Assembly (NCBI GenBank): GCA_020200135.1
Contig: JAIVJI010000106.1
Coordinates: 12,168 to 44,983 of the forward strand
Length of the DNA: 32,816 bases
From: Acidobacteriota bacterium
Lineage (GTDB): Bacteria > Acidobacteriota > Blastocatellia > Pyrinomonadales > Pyrinomonadaceae
Direction: 5' to 3'
Shown: positions 25,889 to 32,816 of the stretch, piece by piece
How positions within the stretch are numbered: position 1 is the first letter of the stretch
Layout of the letters: each line of letters begins with the position of its first letter
The notes under the pieces: generated by a model
Seen by the model: only the letters and a program-made list of their open reading frames with translations
The model's database searches: none
What the model was told of the DNA's origin: nothing
Translations under genes and position numbers: made by a program

Positions 25889-28753
25889 CTAGCGCGTCGG
25901 GGCGCAGGGCTGCGCGGCGCCGTCGGGGAGGGTGCGGCGGGCGCAGTTGACGGGGAGCTTCCAGTCCTGGATGGGCGTGCCGGCGACGTTGAGGTAGTCG
26001 GCGAGGTATTTGAGGCGGCGCGTCTCGCGCGTGCGCGAGTCGGGGAGGCCGCGGCCGAGGAGCGAGAAGCGGTCGCGCAGGTAGTAGGGCGGGATGGTCT
26101 GGTATTGGAGCGTCGCCTGGACGGCAGTCGGCGCGCGGCCGCCGAGCGCCGCCAGCGGCACGCGGTAGACGACCGTGTTCGACCCCTCCGAGCCGCGCCG
26201 CGCACGCGCGAAGTCGGGCGGGATGTAGCCGGGGTCTTCCTTCGCGCGGCCGAAAGGCCCGGTGTGTTCGGCCGAAGGGCCGTCGGGCCGCCAGCCCCTG
26301 GCCAGCAGGCGGTTGTCTTTGACGTGCTCGAAGAGGCGGACGAAGCTGTTGGTCAGGAGCCCGTCGCTGTCCTTCACCAGCTCCTCGTAAATCTGCACCT
26401 CGTCCTGCCGCGTGACGGGGTAGCGCTCGCCGAAGAAGTGCGGCTGGACTTGTTGGAAGCAGCGCGCCGGGTCGAACTTCTTCTCGCACGCTTCCTGGCA
26501 CTGCGCGGGCGGGAGGCGCGGGTCTTCGCAGGCGAAGTCGAAGAACTCGGTGGGGAGCACGCGGCCCGTTAGCCCCTCGACTATCTCGCCGCGCGCGTTG
26601 GTGCGCCCGGAGGCCCAGAGCGGGCGCCCGGCGGCGTCGAGGACGGCGAATTCGAGGAAGCCGCGCCGGAACTCCACGCCGCTCGGGAAGCCGTGGCCGG
26701 CGAGGTTGATGACCCTGACGGCGACTTCGAGCGCGTCCGGTTTGCGCTCTATCGAGACCACGTCGAGCCTGACGGTCTGCCGCGCCATCTCGAGCATCGA
26801 GTTCTCGGTCGTGACCAGACCGGCGACGGGCGCGCCGCCGCCGGCCGACGTCGGGAACATGTAGTCGCCGGTGGCGATCCCGAGCGTCCCGCTGAACTGC
26901 TGAAACATCTGGTTGACGAAGACGTTGAGCGCGACCAGCGTGTGGCGCGCGTAGTCGTCGCGCACCTTGAGCCTCAGATCCTTGTCGGGCAGGCGGAAGT
27001 CCACGAAGGGGTAGGTGTTGTCCTCGATGTTGGCGACGCGCGTCCTGACGCGCTGCCCCGCGTAGGTCTTCGGCATGTGACAGTCCTGGCAGGTCTGTGC
27101 GTCCTCCATCCTGACGGGGCGCTTCGACAGCTCCGGCTCGTTCTGGTAGTCGCTGTTGAGCCATTCGAGGTAGGTCGTCTGCTCGTGGAACTCGAGGTCT
27201 TTGCCCCGGCCGTCTTTAATCCTCTTCCCCTCGCGGTCGAAGACCGGGAGGACGACCGTGTGGCAACTGCCGCACAGCGCCGACGAGCCGATCTGCGGCG
27301 CGTGCTCGGGTGTCAGCCCAAGCGCCTGCTTCATCGGCGCGGTCTGCACGTCGGCGTAAGGGCCGTTGGCCGTGCCCGGCTTGTCCACGCTGAAGTTGCC
27401 GGTGTAGCTCCGCGCGGTGCCGAGCTTCGGGTTCCGGTCGGCCATCTGGTGACAGACCATGCACGAGACGCCGTCGCGCGCCAGCGCGCCGTACCTGGCG
27501 AACTCGTCGCCCGGCATCGCGTAGACGTAGTCGTGCTTGAAGGGGGGCGACGAGCCGCCGCCGGGCGGGACGGGCTGTCCGGGCTTGAGGTTGTCAATGA
27601 CGAGCTGGCGCTGCCCCATCACGCCGTGACAGTGGAAGCACGTCGTGTCGAGGAAGTCGTCCTTGTTGCCGAGCGGCGAGTCGGCGAACTGCGCGCGCTC
27701 CGCCTCGACCTGCGCGTGGAAGACCGGGTCGCGCCCCGAGAGCCCCATCATCGACGAGCGCCACTCGGTGTAGGGCGAGAGGTTGACCGGAGGCGTCATG
27801 AAGAGCGCCGACATGTTGACGTCGCTCGCCGTGTGGCAGCCGACGCACTGGTCGGAGGTGAGAAACTGCTGCGGCCCCGCCGGGCCGGGGTAGACGTGGT
27901 CGAAGTTCTCGGACGGGAGCGGGGTGGGCTTCTCGACGGCGGCCTGCACGGCGTCGGGCGCCGCGGCGCTCGGGCGCGCGTCGTCGTGCGGCGAGCGGAC
28001 GGTCTGCGCGCCGGTGTCGTGCGCGGGGCGCGCCGTCAGGGGCAGGAGCGGCTGCGTGAGCTGGGTGTTGGGCGCCGGCAGGGTGAAGGTCGGCACCTGC
28101 ACGGCGTAGGAGATGGGGTCGTCCTCGACGTTGCGCGCGGTCGAGAAGGTGGAAGTCTTCTCGACGGCCGAGGCGTGGCAGCGCAGGCAGTACGTGCCGA
28201 AGCCCTGACCCTTGTAGTCGATCCCGAGCGGGTCGAACGAGGCCATCTGCGGGTCGAACTTCGGGTCGACCGCGTGCCCCGACCAGTACCAGCCGTCCCA
28301 CGAGCCTTTCGAGTCGCGCACCATCACCGACCAGCCCGTCAGCGGCGAGTCCTCGCCCGCCGGCGGCGTGAACTGCTCCTTGATGACGACGGCGCCGTCG
28401 GGCACGTCGCCGCGCCGGTTCTTCTTCTTCATCCAGTCCCACATCTCGGGCGAGTAGAAGACCTTCACCGCCGGGTGCGTGCCGTAGTAGACCCCGCCGA
28501 CGAACGGGCCGGTGTCGCGCACCTCGCGGTCGGCGACCCAGGTCTGGTAGCAGCGCGCCTTGAGGTCGTCCCGAATCTCATCACGATTCTCCTTTCGTGC
28601 CGGCGGCGACGCTCGGCGTGTGCGCACGCCGCGCCGGACTTCGAGGGGCCGCGGCCTGAGAATCCCTTGTTCGCGTGAAAGGCTGGGAGCGGAAGAAAAA
28701 AGGAAGTGAATGAGAGCGGCTGCAAGAGTACGGCGCGTCGGCCGGGGTGTCAA
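25889..28753 (-). CDS. Hexahaem c-type cytochrome, N-terminus uncertain
   Basis: About 900-950 residues with six CxxCH haem sites: CLRCH, CVGCH, CFHCH, CMVCH, CGSCH and CQDCH. A C-terminal haem-free domain follows (about 300 residues, with a Cys-rich stretch CEDPRLPPAQCQEACEKKF). The recognisable protein begins near DDLKARCYQTWVADREVRD. Such proteins shuttle electrons in the periplasm. The 5' end is unclear. A clean AAAGGAG plus GTG-ATG at 28579-28584 is in another frame, as if a segment encoding the signal peptide had been lost. Staying in frame, TTG 28753 gives MTPRPTRRTLAAALIHFLFS, a possible signal peptide, but it overlaps a good -35 (TTGACA) and is followed by about 40 unlikely residues. 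I give the longest frame and mark the start as unresolved. Confidence 0.85.
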   Translation of the reverse strand: MTPRPTRRTLAAALIHFLFSSAPSLSREQGILRPRPLEVRRGVRTRRASPPARKENRDEIRDDLKARCYQTWVADREVRDTGPFVGGVYYGTHPAVKVFYSPEMWDWMKKKNRRGDVPDGAVVIKEQFTPPAGEDSPLTGWSVMVRDSKGSWDGWYWSGHAVDPKFDPQMASFDPLGIDYKGQGFGTYCLRCHASAVEKTSTFSTARNVEDDPISYAVQVPTFTLPAPNTQLTQPLLPLTARPAHDTGAQTVRSPHDDARPSAAAPDAVQAAVEKPTPLPSENFDHVYPGPAGPQQFLTSDQCVGCHTASDVNMSALFMTPPVNLSPYTEWRSSMMGLSGRDPVFHAQVEAERAQFADSPLGNKDDFLDTTCFHCHGVMGQRQLVIDNLKPGQPVPPGGGSSPPFKHDYVYAMPGDEFARYGALARDGVSCMVCHQMADRNPKLGTARSYTGNFSVDKPGTANGPYADVQTAPMKQALGLTPEHAPQIGSSALCGSCHTVVLPVFDREGKRIKDGRGKDLEFHEQTTYLEWLNSDYQNEPELSKRPVRMEDAQTCQDCHMPKTYAGQRVRTRVANIEDNTYPFVDFRLPDKDLRLKVRDDYARHTLVALNVFVNQMFQQFSGTLGIATGDYMFPTSAGGGAPVAGLVTTENSMLEMARQTVRLDVVSIERKPDALEVAVRVINLAGHGFPSGVEFRRGFLEFAVLDAAGRPLWASGRTNARGEIVEGLTGRVLPTEFFDFACEDPRLPPAQCQEACEKKFDPARCFQQVQPHFFGERYPVTRQDEVQIYEELVKDSDGLLTNSFVRLFEHVKDNRLLARGWRPDGPSAEHTGPFGRAKEDPGYIPPDFARARRGSEGSNTVVYRVPLAALGGRAPTAVQATLQYQTIPPYYLRDRFSLLGRGLPDSRTRETRRLKYLADYLNVAGTPIQDWKLPVNCARRTLPDGAAQPCAPTR
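28725..28753 (-). promoter_or_regulatory. Promoter for the cytochrome gene
   Basis: On the minus strand TTGACA (28753-28748), 17-nt spacer, TACTCT (28730-28725). The predicted start, near 28718, would make the TTG at 28753 untranslated and favours a start near 28584-28579. Confidence 0.45.
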
Positions 28754-28797
28754 CGGAAATCACCCCGGCCCCTTTCCCGCGCGCGCCGGGGAAAGCG

Positions 28798-28826
28798 TTG
28801 ACATCGAAGCGCGGCTGACCTAATGT
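28798..28826 (+). promoter_or_regulatory. Promoter for the LysM gene
   Basis: TTGACA (28798-28803), 17-nt spacer, TAATGT (28821-28826), about 125 nt before the LysM start. It lies back to back with the cytochrome promoter in the same 199-bp divergent spacer. Confidence 0.6.
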
Positions 28827-28952
28827 TACCCGCGCCCCGAAACGCCGCCTCGGTCACCGCTCTTCGGAAATATTTCGCGAGTCTCACATGAACGTCTGGA
28901 GGCAGCCGGCCGCGACGGCGGCCGAGAGACCAGCCCCGGAAAGGAAGCTCCC

Positions 28953-29864
28953 ATGACCCACACAGTCAAGTCGGGCGAGACGCTGTCGAAGATAGCCAGG
29001 TCGAACGGCATCACGCTGGCGCAACTGCTCGACGCCAACCCCAAGTTCAAGGCCAACCCGAACCGCGTGCGCGTCGGCGACGTGCTCAATATCCCGGGCG
29101 GCGCCGACGCGCCGACTCCGACCCCGACTCCGCCGCCCGCCCCGGCACCCACACAGCCTGAGCCCGCGCCGGCTCCCCCCGCCGTGACCGAGCCGCCGAT
29201 GCCGCCGCAGCCGCAGCCGGCCCCGACCCGCCCGCTGGGCAAGCTCTCCGAGCGCTACGAGACGGGCGGGCGCGGGCCCGGCGTCGTCTCGACGGGCGCG
29301 GGCGACGCGGGCGGCGCCTCCTACGGCTCGTACCAGATGACGAGCAAGCCGGGCGGCGGGACGGTCAAGCGCTTCGTCTCGGAGCCCGACTTCCCGTTCC
29401 GCGCCAAGTTCGCGGGTCTCGTCCCCGGCGGCGCGCAGTTCACCGCCGTGTGGAAGCAGCTCGCGCAGACCGACAAGGACGAGTTCCAGGCGAGCCAGCA
29501 CGACTACATCAAGAAGACGCACTTCGACCCGCTCGTCAAGAAGATCATCGACGAGAACGGCGTCAACGTGCTCACCTGCTCGCACGCGCTCCAGGACGTC
29601 ATCTGGTCTACGGCCGTCCAGCACGGCCCCGGCACCAACGTCCCGGCCGTCGCGCTCCGCAACACCGGCACGCGCCCCGGCGCCCCCTCCTTCGACAGCG
29701 ACTTCATCAAGGCCATCTACGCCGAGCGCGGGCGCAAGAACCCGAACGGCGGCCTCGCGCGCTTCTCGCGCAACTCGCCCAAAGTGCAGCAGGGCGTCGC
29801 CCAGCGCTTCCGCGACGAGCAGCGCGACGCCCTCGCCATGCTCGCCGAGGAGCAGGGCGGCTGA
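28953..29864 (+). CDS. LysM protein with Pro-rich linker and lysozyme/VgrG-tail-like domain
   Basis: 303 residues. Residues 3-47 are one LysM peptidoglycan-binding repeat (HTVKSGETLSKIARSNGITL, ending RVGDVLNIPG). Residues about 50-95 are a Pro/Ala linker (TPTPTPPPAPAP). From about 97 comes LSERYETGGRGPGVVSTGAG, DAGGASYGSYQMTS and QHDYIKKTHFDPLVKKI, a domain I associate with LysM or VgrG/phage-tail proteins and a lysozyme-like fold; the Glu in YETGG is a candidate catalytic acid. No signal peptide is present, so export, if any, must be non-classical or by a secretion device. AAGGAAG precedes ATG 28953. A cell-wall hydrolase or effector role is inferred. Confidence 0.8.
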   Translation: MTHTVKSGETLSKIARSNGITLAQLLDANPKFKANPNRVRVGDVLNIPGGADAPTPTPTPPPAPAPTQPEPAPAPPAVTEPPMPPQPQPAPTRPLGKLSERYETGGRGPGVVSTGAGDAGGASYGSYQMTSKPGGGTVKRFVSEPDFPFRAKFAGLVPGGAQFTAVWKQLAQTDKDEFQASQHDYIKKTHFDPLVKKIIDENGVNVLTCSHALQDVIWSTAVQHGPGTNVPAVALRNTGTRPGAPSFDSDFIKAIYAERGRKNPNGGLARFSRNSPKVQQGVAQRFRDEQRDALAMLAEEQGG

Positions 29865-29880
29865 CCCGGCGCTAAAATTA

Positions 29881-29932
29881 CGGAGACGGAGGGGCGCGGC
29901 TAAATTAGTTTAGCCGCGCCCCTCCGTCTCCG
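29881..29932 (-). terminator. 24-bp perfect hairpin between convergent LysM and mutL genes
   Basis: Arms 29881-29904 and 29909-29932 are exact complements around tetraloop TTAG. On the minus strand it is followed by TAATTTTAG, a usable U-tract, so it suits mutL best; on the plus strand the tail is poorer. It probably works as a bidirectional terminator. Confidence 0.85.
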
Positions 29933-29959
29933 CGGTTAACAGTTCTTAAAGACGCACGC

Positions 29960-31787
29960 TCAGGGGCGTTGGAAGCCGCGCTCGATGTCGCGTTTGGTGA
30001 GCCGGAGGATGGCGGGGCGGCCGTGCGGGCAGGTGGTCGGCGAGGAGGTGAGCAGCAGCCGGTCGATGAGCCAGCGCATCTTCTCCCGCGTGAGCGCCGT
30101 GTTGACCTTGATGGCGGCGTGACAGGCGAGCGAGGCCGCGATCTCGTCGCGCAGAGTTTCGCGCGCCCGCCCGCGCTTCTCGGCGTCGACCGTGTCGAGG
30201 ATTTCGGCGAGCAGGTTGCGCGCCTCGGCCGGCGGGAGGTCGGCCGGCACCGCGCGGACGGCGATGGTGCGGCCCGACAGACGCGTCAGGGAGAAGCCGA
30301 GCCACTCCAGCTCGTCCGCGACCTCTCCGAAGCTCGCGGCCTGCGCCGGCGTGAGGTCGAAGGTCTCGGGCACGAGCAGGTTCTGCGATTCGGGGCGGCG
30401 CGACTCTTCGAGGCGGCGGTACTTGTCGAAGAGGACGCGCTCGTGCGCCGCGTGCTGGTCGATGAGCAGCAACCCCTCCGCGTCGGTCGCCAAAATGAAG
30501 CTCTCTTCCAGTTGACCCAAAGGGCGTATGTTGGCGTCGAGCTTGTCGGCCGCTATCCCTTTCATTATCCCGGCCGCCGAGTTGAGCGGCGGGAGTGCGA
30601 CGCCGCCCGCGCGCTCGTCCAGACGCCCTCGGGCGGCGCTCTCATCCGCTTCGCGCGCTCGCGCGTCCGAGGCGTCTGACGCGCGCGGCGCGGCGGGGGC
30701 GAGACCCGCGCTGCGCGCCACGGCTTCGAGCGCCGATTCGGAAGGGCGCTGCCACGCCTCGGCCGCGGGTGCTTCCGCGAGCGAGTCGCCCGGCGCGGGC
30801 GTCCAGCAGCGCGGCGCGCACGGCCTCGCGCACCGCGTCGGCCACGGCGCCCGCGCGGCGGAAGCGCACCTCGGTCTTGGCCGGGTGGACGTTGACGTCA
30901 ACCTCCTCGGGCGCGACTTCGAGGAAGAGCAGCGCCGACGGGTAGACGCCGTGCGGGAGGACGGAGCGGTATCCCTCGGAGAGTGCGCGCGCGACGAGGC
31001 GGTCGCGCACGTACCGGCCGTTGACGAAAAGGTATTGCGCGTCGCGCGTCGTGCGCCGCGCGCGCGGCGCAGAGACGTAGCCCGTCACGCGCGCGGCGCC
31101 GCCCGCGCCGCCCTCGACCCCGAGCAGGCTCTCGATAAACTCGCCGCCGAAAATCTGGTACGCGCGCTCGCGCAAATCCGCGGCCGGCGCGGCGCGCAGA
31201 ACCTCGCGCCCGTTGTTCGTGAGCGCGAAGCTCGTCTCGGGGTGCGCCAGCGCGTAGTGCGTGACGAGGTTCGTGAGGTGGAAGCTCTCGGTCGCCTCGG
31301 AGCGCAGGAACTTGCGGCGCGCGGGGACGTTGAAGAAGAGGTCGCGCACCGCGATGGTCGTCCCACGGGGCCGCGCCGCCGGCGACACGTCGCGCATCCG
31401 CCCGCCCTCGATAGACACGCGCGTGCCCTCCGTCTCGCCCTCCCGCTGCGTCAGAAGCTCGACGCGCGCGACCGACGCGATGGTGGACAGCGCCTCGCCG
31501 CGGAAGCCGAGCGTCGAGACGCGTTCGAGGTCTTTGGCCGAAGCTATCTTCGACGTGGCGTGGCGCTCGAAGGCGAGCACCGCGTCGTCGCGCGTCATCC
31601 CCTCGCCGTCGTCCGCGACGCGGAGCAGGCGGCGGCCGCCCGCCTCCACGTCCACCTCGACGCGGCGCGCGCCGGCGTCGATGGAGTTCTCGACCAATTC
31701 TTTGGCGACCGAGGCGGGGCGCTCGACCACCTCGCCGGCGGCGATCTGGTTGGCGACGTGGTCGGAGAGGACGCGGATTTTTGACAT
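29960..31787 (-). pseudogene. mutL: MutL DNA mismatch repair protein, interrupted by a frameshift in the linker
   Basis: The N-terminal GHKL ATPase half runs from ATG 31787 (MSKIRVLSDHVANQIAAGEV) with ELVENSIDAGA, DDGEGM and TLGFRGEALSTIASV, through the transducer domain (LFVNGRYVRDRL, VDVNVHPAKTEVRF) to about 30810. The C-terminal half continues in a different frame (LNSAAGIMKGIA, LGQLEESFILATDAEGLLLI). It carries the endonuclease-type motif DQHAAHERVLFD, with Asp where Glu is usual at the last position, and CPHGRPA. The frame changes near 30785-30805, in the palindrome CGCCCGCGCCGGGCG. Both halves look fully conserved, so a one-base sequencing or assembly indel at the hairpin is the simplest reading. 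ATG 31787 lacks a Shine-Dalgarno and follows a short heptad array. Confidence 0.88.
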
Positions 31788-31795
31788 CGTAAGTT

Positions 31796-31825
31796 TAGAC
31801 TTTTGAATTTCGATTTTTGACTCGG
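31796..31825. repeat. Single-armed heptad array upstream of mutL
   Basis: Plus-strand reading gives TTTAGAC, TTTTGAA, TTTCGAT, TTTTGAC: four degenerate 7-mers in a row. I find no complementary arm before the next gene (stop at 31904), so it is either a half element or a degraded one. Confidence 0.65.
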
Positions 31826-31903
31826 GAGCGGCCGGCGCCCGCCTCGGGTTCGGAGTGTAACGATTCGGCGGGTGTTCAGGCAAAAGCGTCAGGCGGGCGG
31901 CGC

Positions 31904-32389
31904 CTACTTTCGTTCCTTCCGGTCTTTGACCTCGACGCCGAGCAGCTCGGTCGTGTGGTCGGTGACGCTCGTCCGGGCGGGCTCGAAGGTCTGCTCGCGG
32001 AGGAGGCGGCCCGTGTCGGGCGCCGCCGGGTCGAGCGCGTTCTGCGGGGTATCGACGGCGGCGCCGCCGCTGCTCATTGAGCGCAGCGTCAGGGCGGAGA
32101 TCAGCACGGCGACGAGGCCGATGACGGCCGAGGCGACACCCATGAACTTGAAGGCTTTGCCCGGCAGGAAAGCCATCAACAGCACGCCGACGAGGATGAC
32201 GAAGGCGCCCGTAAACAGGCAGCCCATCGCCTCGGGCGCGCTCCCCCGGGCGGCCTCGCGCGCCGCCGCCGCGCCGCCGGCCGAGAGGTGCTCGGCCAGG
32301 GCGCGCGAGACGGGCTCAAGGTTCATGCCGCAGTTGCGACAGAACCTGTGCTCGGTCTTCGTCTTCGTGCCGCAGTTCGGGCAGAGCAT
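31904..32389 (-). CDS. Zinc-ribbon protein with two membrane helices
   Basis: 161 residues. An N-terminal zinc ribbon MLCPNCGTKTKTEHRFCRNCG (two CxxC pairs, residues 3-20) is followed by a polar linker and two hydrophobic segments (CLFTGAFVILVGVLLMAFLP at about 57-76 and FMGVASAVIGLVAVLISALT at about 82-101). A charged tail ends VKDRKERK. GAGGAG precedes ATG 32389. This architecture is common in Acidobacteriota as an unnamed membrane protein; no enzymatic motif is present. It is on the same strand as mutL (115 bp upstream of it) and just downstream of bshC. Confidence 0.85.
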   Translation of the reverse strand: MLCPNCGTKTKTEHRFCRNCGMNLEPVSRALAEHLSAGGAAAAREAARGSAPEAMGCLFTGAFVILVGVLLMAFLPGKAFKFMGVASAVIGLVAVLISALTLRSMSSGGAAVDTPQNALDPAAPDTGRLLREQTFEPARTSVTDHTTELLGVEVKDRKERK

Positions 32390-32459
32390 GTGGGGCGTCT
32401 CCTCTCGCGCGCGTCGGAGGTTAATACGGAGGGCGCGGCGGCGCGGTTCACGCGCGGCC

Positions 32460-32816
32460 TTAGAGGTAGACGATCTGGTGGTCGTTGGTCGAGAGGTCGA
32501 TGGCGTCGTGCATCCAGCCGACGAAGTAGCGGCCGTGGCGCGCGACGAGCGAGGCGACGTTGACGTGCCGCTCCTGCAAGCTCTTCTCCGGGTAGAGCGC
32601 GGTGGCGGCGCGCTCGAGCTGGCGCAGGACGGCGCGGTCGCGCTGCATCCGCGCGCGGTGGAAGCGCGCGCGCAAGCCTTCGAGCTGGTGCGCTATCTTC
32701 CTGCGCCCGCCGTCGAGCGCGTCCGCCAGCGTCGGGTCGAAGTCGCGCAGGCGCGCGCGCAGCTCGTCGAGAGCGCGGCCGACCGCGTCGTCCGTCACGT
32801 CAAACGCGCCGGCCAC
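32460..32816 (-). CDS. bshC: BshC C-terminus (bacillithiol synthesis, putative cysteine ligase), 5' part outside window
   Basis: The last 118 codons of a gene entering from the right edge. It shows the C-terminal coiled coil of BshC (FDPTLADALDGGRRKIAHQL, EGLRARFHRARMQRDRAVLR), the LYPEKSLQERHVNVASLVAR block and the terminal NDHQIVYL, as in BshC proteins that end HRVLYL. BshC is thought to add cysteine to GlcN-malate, the last step of bacillithiol synthesis. If correct, the cell has bacillithiol, a possible reductant for the cysteine-free selenoperoxiredoxin at 14047. The catalytic N-terminal domain is not visible. Confidence 0.78.
   Translation of the reverse strand: MAGAFDVTDDAVGRALDELRARLRDFDPTLADALDGGRRKIAHQLEGLRARFHRARMQRDRAVLRQLERAATALYPEKSLQERHVNVASLVARHGRYFVGWMHDAIDLSTNDHQIVYL

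Noticed and set aside
26693..28678. 661-codon plus-strand frame opposite the cytochrome
   Set aside because: No haem, membrane or enzyme motif; composition is that of an antisense shadow, and the minus strand carries six CxxCH sites.

Overview
The window is about 32.8 kb of very GC-rich bacterial chromosome, densely coded on both strands. It has no rRNA, tRNA, CRISPR, insertion sequence or prophage that I can see. The gene set points to Acidobacteriota, most plausibly the Blastocatellia/Pyrinomonadaceae side. It includes an MglB-MglA pair, YvcK-GlmU-GlmS, a BshC C-terminus, an alanine/lysine-rich TPR protein, multihaem cytochrome c, and selenoproteins of the peroxiredoxin and GrdB-like families. 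That placement is inference from gene content, not a phylogenetic result.

Layout. 1-5725 (+): a partial helical-repeat protein, a YihY/BrkB membrane protein, a GT39-like membrane glycosyltransferase, a 3'-truncated queA and a RimI-type acetyltransferase. 5812-6970 (-): an mglB-mglA polarity module. 7341-12942 (+): a lysine/alanine-rich TPR protein, then yvcK-glmU-glmS, a UDP-GlcNAc/cell-envelope supply cluster behind a good sigma-70-type promoter. 12982-13894 (-): an rlmI-type 23S rRNA methyltransferase with an internal deletion. 14047-17044 (+): two adjacent selenoprotein genes with in-frame UGA at the redox position, then pfkA and greA. 17179-22295 (+): CDP-alcohol phosphatidyltransferase, two small unknown genes, biotin carboxylase plus biotin carrier, and a HAD phosphatase. 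22481-25040 (+): dodecin, a DUF937 protein and a Tat-exported GH30 glycosidase. 25110-25525 (-): a hicBA toxin-antitoxin pair. 25526-25888: a gene-free island with terminators, a tandem repeat and a candidate structured small RNA. 25889-32816: a hexahaem cytochrome (-), a LysM protein (+), a frameshifted mutL (-), a zinc-ribbon membrane protein (-) and the bshC 3' end (-).

Three observations stand out. (1) Two neighbouring genes each carry one in-frame TGA exactly where a peroxidatic or redox cysteine/selenocysteine belongs, and standard annotation would break both. (2) At least five intergenic spacers are filled almost from stop codon to next start by inverted repeats whose arms are degenerate 7-bp tandem repeats. 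The heptamer differs from site to site but the architecture is the same; a remnant of such an array lies at the queA deletion junction and another upstream of mutL. (3) The 25.5-25.9 kb island contains a probable ~110-nt structured RNA with a -10 box, a closing helix at the predicted 5' end and a terminal terminator hairpin.

Four genes look broken (queA, rlmI, mutL, and probably the 5' end of the cytochrome). That is more than expected for healthy housekeeping genes, so either the assembly has indels in hairpin-rich DNA or there are real deletions.
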